DNA of 64,000 bases from Deinococcus cellulosilyticus NBRC 106333 = KACC 11606 (GCF_007990775.1 NZ_BJXB01000018.1:1-64000); one strand, 5' to 3'; positions 7,768 through 23,957 are shown, counted from the first letter of the stretch. Translations and numbers: made by a program. Notes: a model not told the origin generated them from the letters alone.

Positions 7768-9207
7768 ATGCGCAAGATTTTCATCAGCAGTGGGAAGCAC
7801 CAGTGGCCGTTTTCAAAAGGGCTGGTGGTCGAATCCCTCCTGAATGTCGGCATTGACCAGGATGCAGCGACCGCCATTGCTCGCAGTGTGGAACAGTACA
7901 TCCGCAACAAGAAGAAACGCAACGTTACCCCGGAAGAACTCAAGGACATGGTCACCGAGTTCACCCGCAAACGGCTGGGCAAGAAGTACGCAGACCAGTT
8001 CACCCACCAGATCCCCACTTTCACGGACATCAATGTGCAGGATCAGAGTGGCCTCAAACTCCCGTTCTCCAGAGGGATTCTGGCACGCAGTCTGGAAGTG
8101 GCCAGGCTCACCCCCAGACAGGCCTATGAGACTGCCAAGGAAGTGGACCGCAGGCTGCGCATGAAGGGTGTGGAGGAGATCACCTCTGCCGAAATTGAGG
8201 CCCTCACTGAAGATGTGCTGGAAGAAACGGTGGGTGCGGCCGGGCGTTCTGCGTACCGCGACAGGTACCACTCCACCGGAGCCCTGATGGTTCAGGACCC
8301 CAGTGGCCTGATGTATCCCTTTTCCAAGGGCATTCTGGCCCAATCCCTGCTTGCCACAGGCCTCACCTCTCTGGTGGCCCACCGAATTGCCCGCGACACC
8401 GAACTGCAACTCCGGGAACTCCGGCTCAAGAGCGTCACCCGTGCCCAGATCCGGCATGAAGTGGAACAGGCCCTGATCCGTGAAGTCGGAGAGGACATCG
8501 CCCTCAGGTACCGCCTGATGCGGGTGATTCGCAATCCAGAACGTCCGTTGGTGGTGCTGGTGGGAGGGGTCTCGGGAACAGGGAAGAGCTACATCGCAGC
8601 CGAGATTGCCTACCGTCTGGGCATCACCCGTGTGGTGTCCACCGACTCCATCCGCGAGGTGATGCGGGCCATGATCAGTCCCCAGCTCACCCCAACCCTG
8701 CATGCCAGCACCTTCGAAGCCTGGCAGAGCCTGCTGGGTCCAGACGATGACCGGGAACTCCCCACCGAGGAGCAACTCCTTCAGGGCTTCCGTGAGCAGG
8801 TGCAGCAGGTCAGTCTGGGCATCCATGCCATCATCCAGCGGGCCATCAAGGAGAACACCAGCATTGTGCTGGAAGGGGTGCACATTGTCCCAGGATACTT
8901 CGGCATGATTCAGGAACCTGGAGCGCTGTTCATTCCGATGCTGATGGCCCTGCCAGACGAAGAAGCCCACAGATCCCGCTTCTACAGCCGCGATCAGGAA
9001 ACCCACCAGCTCAGGCCCAAACAGCGCTACCTCAACCACTTTCTGGAAATCCGTGCCTTGCAGGACTACATCATGGGACTGGCTGAAAAAACCAGTGTTC
9101 CCATTCTGCAGTCCGACGGGCAGGACCGCAACGTGGAGCAGGCCATGGAAGTGATTGCCAACAGGGTGCTTCAGAGCGTGCCGATTGGGATGCCGCAACG
9201 CCGTTGA
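7768..9207 (+). CDS. 2-phosphoglycerate kinase homologue with three ATP-cone repeats
   Basis: The 479-aa protein resembles archaeal 2-phosphoglycerate kinase (2-phosphoglycerate to 2,3-bisphosphoglycerate, precursor of cyclic 2,3-DPG). The kinase domain (about 258-475) has the P-loop GGVSGTGKS (266-274) and a STDSIREVMR motif after it. The N-terminal 250 residues are three tandem ATP-cone-like modules of about 85 residues, each marked by a PFSKG/PFSRG core (14-18, 99-103, 186-190) followed by an SL-rich helix. ATP-cones sense adenine nucleotides in ribonucleotide reductases and NrdR. The true substrate in bacteria is uncertain; a related small-molecule kinase is possible. Confidence 0.8.
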   Translation: MRKIFISSGKHQWPFSKGLVVESLLNVGIDQDAATAIARSVEQYIRNKKKRNVTPEELKDMVTEFTRKRLGKKYADQFTHQIPTFTDINVQDQSGLKLPFSRGILARSLEVARLTPRQAYETAKEVDRRLRMKGVEEITSAEIEALTEDVLEETVGAAGRSAYRDRYHSTGALMVQDPSGLMYPFSKGILAQSLLATGLTSLVAHRIARDTELQLRELRLKSVTRAQIRHEVEQALIREVGEDIALRYRLMRVIRNPERPLVVLVGGVSGTGKSYIAAEIAYRLGITRVVSTDSIREVMRAMISPQLTPTLHASTFEAWQSLLGPDDDRELPTEEQLLQGFREQVQQVSLGIHAIIQRAIKENTSIVLEGVHIVPGYFGMIQEPGALFIPMLMALPDEEAHRSRFYSRDQETHQLRPKQRYLNHFLEIRALQDYIMGLAEKTSVPILQSDGQDRNVEQAMEVIANRVLQSVPIGMPQRR

Positions 9208-9241
9208 CCCCCACCTCGCTCGTTACACTCGCCTTCCTCCC

Positions 9242-9319
9242 CCTGAGGGGGAGGACCTGTCGAAGACAGCGGAGGGGAAACCTCAGGGGGAAGACCTGTC
9301 GAAGACAGCGGAGGGGGCA
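9242..9319. repeat. Two tandem copies of a 39-bp repeat
   Basis: Units 9242-9280 and 9281-9319 differ at only a few positions; both contain the core GACCTGTCGAAGACAGCGG, which holds the small palindrome CTGTCGAAGACAG. The second unit encodes the last residues and stop codon of the minus-strand dehydrogenase. The sequence looks like a dispersed intergenic repeat rather than ancestral coding sequence. Confidence 0.8.
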
Positions 9320-10191
9320 CTGGAGAGGGTTACTCCAGCCCAGTGTTCCAGCATCTTCACCACTGCAGTGTGATCCTCACTGGCCCCTATGGTGTCCCTG
9401 GCGGCACGGTACAGGCTCTCGGTGATGGCAAAGAGGGGTGTTGGGGCTCCTGCTGATCTGGACACATCCAGCGCAATTCCAGCATCTTTGGCGAGCAGCC
9501 CCAGTGCAAAAGTGGCTGGAAATTCGCGGGTCAGGACACGCTGGGGAATCAGGTTCTGGGTGGCGTTGCTGCGCCCACTGCTGACATTGATGACTTCCAG
9601 CGCGGCCTCAAGGTCCACCCCCATTTTTGCCAGAGCCACCAGACCCTCACCTGCAGAAAGCAGGTTGATGGCCAGCAGCATGTTGTTGATGGCCTTCACA
9701 GCATGACCGGAGCCCACCTTGCCCACATGGACCACTTTGCCAGCAAAGGTGGAAAGAACTTCACGAACCTGTTCAATGGATTCAGCCGGGCCACCGATCA
9801 TCACGCTGAGGGCACCATTGATGGCCCCTGCTGTGCCTCCACTCACAGGTGCATCCAGATAGGTCACCTGATGCTCCGCAAGGGTCTGGGCCACATCCAG
9901 GCTCTTCACCGGGTCACCTGATGTGCAGTCCACCCACAAAGACCCAGGTTTCAGGAAGAACAGCACCTGATTGAGCACCTGGATCACTTCTGATGTGGTG
10001 GGAAGGCAGGTGAAGATCACATCCACATCTTTCAGCCCTGAAAAGTCCTCAAGCACCTGACTTTTGAATTCAGCAGCATGCTGCCGGGCTTTTTCTGCGG
10101 TACGGTTCCAGACCAGGGTTTCAAAACGCTGACTGAGGTGACCTGCCATGGGGTAGCCCATTGCACCCAGACCAATAAAAGCGGTTTTCAT
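9283..10191 (-). CDS. NAD(P)-dependent beta-hydroxyacid dehydrogenase (3-hydroxyisobutyrate dehydrogenase family)
   Basis: This 302-aa cytosolic oxidoreductase has the Rossmann signature IGLGAMG (6-12), the substrate motif DAPVSGG (113-119) and the catalytic Lys166 with Asn170 (SGHAVKAINN). The family oxidises 3-hydroxyisobutyrate, tartronate semialdehyde, 4-hydroxybutyrate and similar acids; which one cannot be told here. The start is leaderless: -10 TAGTCT (complement of 10198-10203) ends 6 nt before the ATG. The last ~12 residues (SSAPSAVFDRSSP) and the stop are encoded by a 39-bp repeat, so the natural C-terminus has been replaced. Confidence 0.88.
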   Translation of the reverse strand: MKTAFIGLGAMGYPMAGHLSQRFETLVWNRTAEKARQHAAEFKSQVLEDFSGLKDVDVIFTCLPTTSEVIQVLNQVLFFLKPGSLWVDCTSGDPVKSLDVAQTLAEHQVTYLDAPVSGGTAGAINGALSVMIGGPAESIEQVREVLSTFAGKVVHVGKVGSGHAVKAINNMLLAINLLSAGEGLVALAKMGVDLEAALEVINVSSGRSNATQNLIPQRVLTREFPATFALGLLAKDAGIALDVSRSAGAPTPLFAITESLYRAARDTIGASEDHTAVVKMLEHWAGVTLSSAPSAVFDRSSP

Positions 10192-10249
10192 GGGGCCAGA
10201 CTAACATGACAGGTCACTTTGTCCGAGGGGTTGTCCTCACAAGCCGGGT

Positions 10250-10888
10250 TCAATTTTGCAGGTCAAAGAGGATGTACAGGTTCTTCAGGGGGCCAGGCAG
10301 GTCTGCATCTTCAAACAGGTTCACCATGGCCTTCATGTCCTGAATGTGGTACTTGAAGTACAGCTTGTTCTCGTACAGGTCGATGATGTCCTGATGGACG
10401 ATTTCTTCAAAACGGCCCCTGAAATCTGCATGGCTTTCATAATGAATCGCCATGATCAGGCTGATCAGGGTGCGCCGGGTGATGTACAGGTGGGGATCAT
10501 GTGAGTGCAGGTAGTCCCGCACAATGTCGGTGATTTTTCTCAGGGCCTCGCTGTACTCGTGGAACTGCAACTGGGTCTGCTGCTGGATGAACTGGATCAG
10601 GGTGTTGCTGCGCAGGGCCTCACTGAATTCGGGAAGGTGAATGGCTGTGCTCAGGTATTCTTCACCGCTCAGGTCGGCACGGTAATGGTGCACCCAGATG
10701 AAAAGCACCTGATTGTGAAAGGAGCTCTTCAGGGTGAACATGTGCTGTTTCCGGGCATTGCTCCCCAGATGCACCTCATTCTCGGTGACCTGCAGGATGT
10801 CGAGATCCATTTTCTGCTGCATGAACACGGCCATGGCCATGACGGGATCACTGATTCTGTCCAGGGGGATGGTCTGCAATATCTTCAT
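10250..10888 (-). CDS. Uncharacterised protein (212 aa)
   Basis: I do not recognise this family. The product is probably cytosolic and mostly helical, with no signal peptide, no membrane segment and no cysteine. It is rich in His and Gln in its middle (HHYRADLSG; IQQQTQLQFHEY), and its C-terminus is hydrophobic-aromatic (LKNLYILFDLQN). A GAGG Shine-Dalgarno lies 6 nt before the ATG and a TAGAGT -10-like element just upstream. The neighbour at 10960 runs in the same direction 71 nt upstream, so the two may be co-transcribed. Confidence 0.72.
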   Translation of the reverse strand: MKILQTIPLDRISDPVMAMAVFMQQKMDLDILQVTENEVHLGSNARKQHMFTLKSSFHNQVLFIWVHHYRADLSGEEYLSTAIHLPEFSEALRSNTLIQFIQQQTQLQFHEYSEALRKITDIVRDYLHSHDPHLYITRRTLISLIMAIHYESHADFRGRFEEIVHQDIIDLYENKLYFKYHIQDMKAMVNLFEDADLPGPLKNLYILFDLQN

Positions 10889-10959
10889 GGCAACCTCGCC
10901 TCACTCTACATCAAGAGCATGAAAGCGATTGCCTGTCAGGGGCTTGACGACCCTTGCAG

Positions 10960-11550
10960 TCAGCCGTGATACACATGGTGCTCAGGACTGCTCACCCACA
11001 GCATGTTGCCCTGCACAAAGCGCTCCAGTGAATCCAGCACATCCCATCCCCAGCGTCTGAAAACATACTCTCCCTGGAAGCTGGACATGCTGTAGATGGC
11101 AGACTGGCTGTCCATGAAAGCATCGAAAACCTCCAGACCATAAGCGAAGGGAGTGAGTTGGGGGTTCAGGTGCAGGTAATTTTCCAGATTCAGCGAACCG
11201 TATCCCACAGGAGCCAGGGTTTCCCCCATCAGTTGCTGTCCGAGTTGCAGCATGTCGGAGATGATGTAGCCGTAATCATCCACAATCTGCAGGGTAAAAC
11301 TGGATTCGGTGTTCCAGCCTCCCAGCCTGAAAGGGCCCTTGAAATGGAACTGCAGGTTTCCGGCAAGCTCAAAAGCACGGACTGCGTTCAGGTAGGCATT
11401 CCCAATCCGGAACCCATTTCGGGTGAATTTGACGATGGCTTCATCGTAGAGTGCAATGGCCCGGGTGCGGTCGAGCCTGGACTGGACCTGCTCTCCGTGC
11501 TGTGAGGCAAATCCGCCAAGCTGATCCCATGCGATCTGGTGCAGTTCCAT
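10960..11550 (-). CDS. Uncharacterised protein (196 aa)
   Basis: No family is recognised. The protein is soluble, lacks cysteine, is rich in Gln, Gly and aromatic residues, and has no signal peptide. A GGAGG Shine-Dalgarno sits 5 nt before the ATG. An 11-bp perfect hairpin (11568-11601) lies directly upstream, overlapping the end of the SDR gene, and may separate or modulate the two. Coding potential rests on the clean long frame, the good ribosome binding site and its fit between same-strand genes. Confidence 0.68.
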   Translation of the reverse strand: MELHQIAWDQLGGFASQHGEQVQSRLDRTRAIALYDEAIVKFTRNGFRIGNAYLNAVRAFELAGNLQFHFKGPFRLGGWNTESSFTLQIVDDYGYIISDMLQLGQQLMGETLAPVGYGSLNLENYLHLNPQLTPFAYGLEVFDAFMDSQSAIYSMSSFQGEYVFRRWGWDVLDSLERFVQGNMLWVSSPEHHVYHG

Positions 11551-11567
11551 GCTGCCTCCAGTCTAGA

Positions 11568-11601
11568 CCGCTCAAGGTTACCAAAGTCTTACCTTGAGCG
11601 G
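11568..11601 (-). terminator. Hairpin at the SDR / hypothetical gene junction
   Basis: Perfect arms CCGCTCAAGGT (11568-11578) and ACCTTGAGCGG (11591-11601) with a 12-nt loop overlap the last codons of the SDR gene. No U-run follows on the minus strand, so this is not a standard intrinsic terminator. It ends only ~10 nt before the Shine-Dalgarno of the next gene, which leaves an attenuator or RNA-stability role open. Confidence 0.5.
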
Positions 11602-12413
11602 ACTTCCAGGGTGTTGATCCACTTCAGAGACAGGTCCCACAGGGCATCCTGATTCTGGGGATCCCGGGCGTATGCAGGGGCCTGAATGGGTTTTTTCAGG
11701 TGCCAGAACTGACCATTGCTCTGGATGTACCTGGGTTCCAGAACAATTTCACTGAAGGCTGCAGCGGTTTTTTCTGGCGAACCTGAAACCAGCGATCCCA
11801 TGATTCGAATGAAAGGACTGGCTTCCCTGAGCAAATCTGAGCGCACCAGACCGGGATGCAGGGCATGGGAGGTGACCCCTGCCCGTCCGAGCTTGAACGC
11901 AAAAAGCAGGTTTGCCATCTTGGTGGCCCCAAAAGCATTCAGGGCGTTGAACCTGCGTTCTCCCATCGGGTCCTGAAAGTCAATGCGGGTGGTGGAGGGG
12001 GCTGTGACGGTCAATATTCTGGAGCCACGGGTCTGGTGAAGGGTCTCAAACAGCACCTTGGTGAGCATGAAAGGGGCCAGATGGTTCACTGCAAACATGG
12101 TTTCCAGTCCGTCACCTGTGAGGGTGCGCGTGGATTTAAATACAGCAGCATTGTGAATCAGGGCATGCAATTCAGCAAGGTCTTTCTGGATTTCCAGAGC
12201 GGTCTTTTTCAATGCCCCAAGGTCGGTGAAGTCCACCACGAAAGTTTTGACCTCTGCCTGAGCAGACTCCTGTCTGATCTGGTTTTTTACGGTTTCCAGC
12301 TTTTCCTGATTGCGGGCCAGCAGAATCAGGTGACATCCCTGTCTGGCAAGGACTCGGGCGGTGGCACTGCCAATGGCTCCTGTGGCTCCGGTGATGAGGA
12401 CCGTCTGGTTCAT
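11589..12413 (-). CDS. Short-chain dehydrogenase/reductase-like protein with Phe at the catalytic Tyr
   Basis: The 274-aa protein has the SDR cofactor motif TGATGAIG (8-15) and the HNAA motif (87-90), and resembles retinol-dehydrogenase-like SDRs. At the YxxxK active site the sequence reads FGATK: F161 replaces the catalytic Tyr while K165 is kept (codon TTT, complement of 11931-11933). It may bind NAD(P) without normal SDR chemistry. The start is set at the second ATG because AAGGAG (complement of 12419-12424) sits 5 nt before it; an ATG 15 nt further upstream has no such site. Confidence 0.85.
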   Translation of the reverse strand: MNQTVLITGATGAIGSATARVLARQGCHLILLARNQEKLETVKNQIRQESAQAEVKTFVVDFTDLGALKKTALEIQKDLAELHALIHNAAVFKSTRTLTGDGLETMFAVNHLAPFMLTKVLFETLHQTRGSRILTVTAPSTTRIDFQDPMGERRFNALNAFGATKMANLLFAFKLGRAGVTSHALHPGLVRSDLLREASPFIRIMGSLVSGSPEKTAAAFSEIVLEPRYIQSNGQFWHLKKPIQAPAYARDPQNQDALWDLSLKWINTLEVRSR

Positions 12414-12553
12414 GGGCACTCCTTGCATGAGGGTTATCTAAGAGTGTAACGAATTTGCAAGAGGTGCACAATCCTGCTTAAAAAACAGAAAGACCAGATG
12501 CATTTCTGAAATAGGTTTTAAGATGGGCCAAACAGAATTCTGAAAATTTGCAC

Positions 12554-13147
12554 TTAAGGCCACTTTGATGGATGTCTTAAGGTCACAGGGTCATATTTTA
12601 AAGACCATACTGCCTCCAACCAGGCGCTGATATCAGAACCAGAAACATACTTGCCCGTAGGGTTGCCACCAGCAGCGTATTCGTCTCTGATGGACTCCAT
12701 CTTTGAAGAGACATTTCTGATGTCTGTCAGGATACCACTGGCTAACGTCAGTTCCATGACTTTTCTGAATTTCCAGGGACGCTGGAATCCACTGTTGACT
12801 GACAATCCTGCGATGCTCTCCTGACAGATCAACAGTCCTCCTGAATATGTCAGTGGGTGCGAAAGATTCTCATACACATGACCGATCAGATGAGGCTGAC
12901 TTGAAGGCTTTGGCAAGTGACCGAGCAAAACCTGATCCATTGAAAAAAGGTCAGCTTCAAGGCCATCAAAAATCAATTGGTCGCCCTGCAAACCAAAAGT
13001 GGTCAGATAACCCCTGGTCCATGCAGAGCAGCCATATGTTTTCAGGTCATCCACCAAGCCATCAGGAAGCAACGGTGGATTTTCTACACCCTGAATGGTC
13101 CATTTTTGATTTTCAAAAATAAAGACATCTGGAACCTGACTGGTCAT
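12554..13147 (-). CDS. Uncharacterised protein (197 aa), possible polymorphic-toxin immunity-like family
   Basis: The N-terminus PDVFIFENQKWTIQGVENPP and the later YSGGLLICQESI and RPWKFRKVMELTLASG blocks recall a widespread family of hypothetical actinobacterial and firmicute proteins often met near toxin or immunity loci, but no function is established and the resemblance is from memory. No signal peptide or membrane helix is seen. It is leaderless: -10 TAAAGT (complement of 13154-13159) ends 6 nt before the ATG, and the promoter is fused to the T-run of the rpoC terminator. Confidence 0.7.
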   Translation of the reverse strand: MTSQVPDVFIFENQKWTIQGVENPPLLPDGLVDDLKTYGCSAWTRGYLTTFGLQGDQLIFDGLEADLFSMDQVLLGHLPKPSSQPHLIGHVYENLSHPLTYSGGLLICQESIAGLSVNSGFQRPWKFRKVMELTLASGILTDIRNVSSKMESIRDEYAAGGNPTGKYVSGSDISAWLEAVWSLKYDPVTLRHPSKWP

Positions 13148-13171
13148 GATCTCACTTTAGCACCGCTCCTC

Positions 13172-13203
13172 AACAACAAAAAACCTCCCCCAATTGGGGG
13201 AGG
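13172..13203 (-). terminator. Intrinsic terminator after rpoC
   Basis: On the minus strand a 10-bp perfect palindrome CCTCCCCCAATTGGGGGAGG (13184-13203) is followed by TTTTTTGTTG, 22 nt after the rpoC stop. Confidence 0.9.
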
Positions 13204-13225
13204 AAAGCAAAGCAAGGTGGGGAGC

Positions 13226-17803
<4,578 letters not shown>

Positions 17804-17830
17804 TGAATCTCCTTGGTTGAAAGATTCCGA

Positions 17831-17876
17831 CTGGTCCGCTCAGGGACCAGAGAGGGGTGGGCGGTGGCTCACCCCT
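17831..17876 (-). other. Two adjacent hairpins in the rpoB-rpoC intergenic region
   Basis: The first stem is CTGGTCC/GGACCAG (17831-17850). The second is AGGGGTG...CACCCCT (17853-17876); its GGGGTGGGCGGTGGCTCACCCC core looks like a degenerate copy of the dispersed GGGGCGGGCC-GGCTCGCCCC palindrome found at 38463, 41031 and 56371. Neither is followed by a T-run on the minus strand. They may shape processing or relative yield of the two messages. Confidence 0.55.
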
Positions 17877-17886
17877 CGTGTTGTGT

Positions 17887-21351
<3,465 letters not shown>

Positions 21352-21439
21352 TCACTCTCCTGTCACTTTATGACTGAAAACTTGCGCCTGTGTGCCCTTT
21401 GCCCTCGTCAGAGCCCATCGTGGATAAACAAGGCCAGGA

Positions 21440-21464
21440 GGAGGGTAAGAATCTCTTACCCTCC
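21440..21464 (-). promoter_or_regulatory. Hairpin in the rpoB 5' leader
   Basis: A perfect 11-bp inverted repeat GGAGGGTAAGA/TCTTACCCTCC with a 3-nt loop lies about 90 nt before the rpoB start and ~75 nt after the predicted transcription start. No U-run follows on the minus strand, so it is not an ordinary terminator. Position and strength suggest a processing, pausing or protein-binding element. Confidence 0.6.
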
Positions 21465-21539
21465 ATTGCACGCTTTTAAAGTTGTGGTGTCTGCTCTTTC
21501 AAGAGACTCCTGAATAGCCCATCATGGCCACCAAACTCG

Positions 21540-21569
21540 AGTATAGAGCCTGCAGGTGAAACCTGTCAA
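21540..21569 (-). promoter_or_regulatory. Promoter of rpoB-rpoC
   Basis: On the minus strand a perfect -35 TTGACA (complement of 21564-21569), an 18-nt spacer and -10 TATACT (complement of 21540-21545). The -35 begins only 5 nt after the stop codon of the upstream exported-protein gene. Confidence 0.85.
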
Positions 21570-21574
21570 GTCTT

Positions 21575-22393
21575 TTAGTTCTTGACCGAGACCTTGTAAC
21601 TCATCCAGGCCAGCACCATGACTTTCGGGTTTTCTGGAACAGGTTGCAGGTTCAGGTACAGGATCTGACTGGGATCAGCTTTCAGGGCCCCCAGCCAGGA
21701 AAACTGGTCTTTCCCACCATAAACAGCGGTCTGATAGGTGTTGATCTTGTAAATGGAGTCCAGCAGTCGTTCGCGGGTGGTTTCAAAAGCCTGGCACCCT
21801 GAGGCCAGAACTTCAGCAGTGGCCTTGGGATCATTGACCACTTTCTTGAGGGCCTCCTGCACATCAAAGCACTGCCCCACAGACCAGGTGTTGTACACCA
21901 GATTGTCACTGGGTGGGGTGAAACTCAGGGGAATCTGGTTTTGAGGGCGAAAGAGGCTGCTTGACATCACCGAGGTCATGTCGGTGATCTGGATGTAGTA
22001 GACCTGCATGACTTTGGTGACCTTATCGTAGTAATACTGCAAGAGGTAGCCATCTTTGCCTCCCACTTTCTGCCACACCTGATAATAATGGCCGAGTGCA
22101 TCAAATTGGTCCACCTGCACATCATATCCCTGGGCCCACAGCCCTTTCTTGACTGCACCATCCCCCTCTTTGCTGCTCTGCAGGCAACCTTTTGATCCGA
22201 GCTTGCCAGGAATAGAGATGCTGGCTGGAGCATTTTTTTCCAGTGTGGTCAGGTACCCTTTGCAAGCGTCAGCTTTGAGGGTGGCTGTGAATGAAGCAGG
22301 AAAAGGATTGGGTGTGGGAACCTGGGCAAAAGCCACAGATGAAAGCAACGGGGAAAACAGCAGAAAAGGAACCACTTTGCGCATGACACCCAT
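21575..22393 (-). CDS. Exported protein of unknown function
   Basis: The 272-aa product starts with a good Sec signal peptide (MRKVVPFLLFSPLLSSVAFA, cleavage likely after AFA). The mature part has four Cys (in DACKG, KGCLQ, GQCFD and SGCQA), consistent with two disulfides outside the cytoplasm, and many Tyr/Gln residues. No domain is recognised. An ATG three codons downstream (22384) is an alternative start and gives a tidier signal peptide with AGGATGG upstream. The gene ends right where the rpoB promoter begins, so read-through into rpoB is possible. Confidence 0.78.
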   Translation of the reverse strand: MGVMRKVVPFLLFSPLLSSVAFAQVPTPNPFPASFTATLKADACKGYLTTLEKNAPASISIPGKLGSKGCLQSSKEGDGAVKKGLWAQGYDVQVDQFDALGHYYQVWQKVGGKDGYLLQYYYDKVTKVMQVYYIQITDMTSVMSSSLFRPQNQIPLSFTPPSDNLVYNTWSVGQCFDVQEALKKVVNDPKATAEVLASGCQAFETTRERLLDSIYKINTYQTAVYGGKDQFSWLGALKADPSQILYLNLQPVPENPKVMVLAWMSYKVSVKN

Positions 22394-22499
22394 CCTAAAG
22401 GGCGAAGATTAGAGGGAGTTGCAGCCTCTTCCTCATGAGCGCCGAGCATTAAGTGATTGTGCGGATGGGGGAGGTTCAGGGGAGGTTTAAAGTAAACCC

Positions 22500-23957
22500 A
22501 TGCCAGAATTCCTGCGTTCCACTCCAGAGTCTCAGGGGTTGTCCTCTCAAGCCATTTCTGCATTTTTGAAGCGTCTACAGCAAAACAATTTGGAAACCCA
22601 CAGCTTCATGCTGCTGCGGCATGGCAAGGTGATCGCCGAGGGCTGGTGGGCGCCGTACCGATCAGATGTGCAGCACATGATGTACTCGGTCAGCAAGAGT
22701 TTCACCTCGACAGCCATTGGGTTTGCCGTTCAAGAAGGACTGCTTTCTGTGAATGATCCGCTGGTGTCCTTTTTCCCAGAAGACCTCCCAGAGCACCCCA
22801 GTGAGAACTTGAAAGCCATGACCCTGAAGGATCTCTTGACCATGACCTGTGGTCACGATCAGGAACCCTGGTCGGACCGTCACGACTGGATGAAATTTGC
22901 CCTGTCCTGGCCTGTGCCCCATGTGCCAGGAACCCATTTCCTGTACAACAGCATTGGTACCTACATGGTGGGGGCTGCCCTCCAGAAAACCACCGGGCAA
23001 ACGCTGGTGGAGTACCTGACGCCCAGACTGTTTGAACCGCTGGGTTTTGACACCCCCAGATGGGAAGTGGGGCCTGAAGGCTGGAACATGGCAGGCTGGG
23101 GACTGTTTCTGCGCACCGAAGAACTTGCAAAGTGGGGCCAGATGATGCTGCAAAAAGGCCAGTGGGAAGGCAGGCCATTGCTGTCCGAAAGCTGGGTTGA
23201 GGAGGCTTCCAGAGATCATACGGGTCCTGGAGACGACCTCAATTCTGACTGGAACCAGGGCTATGGTTACCAGATGTGGCGCTGTCGTCATGGGGCTTAC
23301 CGGGCAGACGGGGCTTTTGGACAATTTTGTGTGATTTTGCCTGAGCAGGATGCAGTGGTGGTTTTGACTTCCGGAGAATCCAGTCGCACCGATTTGATTT
23401 TGCAGGCCATCTGGGACGAATTGCTGCCTCATTTCCAGCAGGATCTTCTGTCTGAAGATGAGACGGCCCATCAGGCCTTGCTGGAGCGTTTGCAGCACTT
23501 GCAACTTCCCAGCCCTGAAGGAACACGCCAGACCTCTCATCCTCAGTTGTTGCAGACTTACCATTTTGCTGAAAACAAGCTGGGGCTTAAAACCATCAAG
23601 CTCGTCCAGCAGGGTGCAGACCACCTGTTCTCCTGGGAAGACGCATCTGGCACCCATGAGGTGCTGGTGGGTGCTGCCCAGTGGGTGCCTTCCGAGAGCA
23701 GGCTGTTTCAGGACTGGGTGTGGCCCACTTTTCCCCAGACAGATCAGCCCTGGCCTGTGGCTGCCAGAGGTGCCTGGACCGATGAAACCACCTTTTCTCT
23801 CAGGGTGTGCCTGCTGGAAACCCCTTTTACCCCCACCATCACCCTGAAATTCTCCAGGGATGAAGTCTCTGTGGACCTGCGTGGAGCCATTCACTTTGGT
23901 CCCACCGAGCGCCCTGAGGTGGTGGGTCATCGAGTGATGGAAAGAGAAAAAGCTTAA
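22500..23957 (+). CDS. Serine hydrolase of the beta-lactamase / penicillin-binding protein (class C) family
   Basis: The 485-aa protein has the SxxK motif in YSVSKSF (about residues 62-68, nucleophile Ser), a YxN-type motif in FLYNSIG and the beta-lactamase fold in its first ~310 residues. A C-terminal ~150-residue domain is of unknown type. No signal peptide is seen, so it is probably a cytosolic esterase or amide hydrolase rather than a drug-resistance enzyme. The start is leaderless: -10 TAAAGT (22488-22493) ends 6 nt before the ATG; the nearby GGAGG is too far (14 nt) for a Shine-Dalgarno. Divergent from the exported-protein gene. Confidence 0.87.
   Translation: MPEFLRSTPESQGLSSQAISAFLKRLQQNNLETHSFMLLRHGKVIAEGWWAPYRSDVQHMMYSVSKSFTSTAIGFAVQEGLLSVNDPLVSFFPEDLPEHPSENLKAMTLKDLLTMTCGHDQEPWSDRHDWMKFALSWPVPHVPGTHFLYNSIGTYMVGAALQKTTGQTLVEYLTPRLFEPLGFDTPRWEVGPEGWNMAGWGLFLRTEELAKWGQMMLQKGQWEGRPLLSESWVEEASRDHTGPGDDLNSDWNQGYGYQMWRCRHGAYRADGAFGQFCVILPEQDAVVVLTSGESSRTDLILQAIWDELLPHFQQDLLSEDETAHQALLERLQHLQLPSPEGTRQTSHPQLLQTYHFAENKLGLKTIKLVQQGADHLFSWEDASGTHEVLVGAAQWVPSESRLFQDWVWPTFPQTDQPWPVAARGAWTDETTFSLRVCLLETPFTPTITLKFSRDEVSVDLRGAIHFGPTERPEVVGHRVMEREKA

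Noticed and set aside
22500..23957. Beta-lactam resistance enzyme
   Set aside because: SxxK serine hydrolase without a signal peptide and with an extra C-terminal domain; more likely an esterase-type enzyme.
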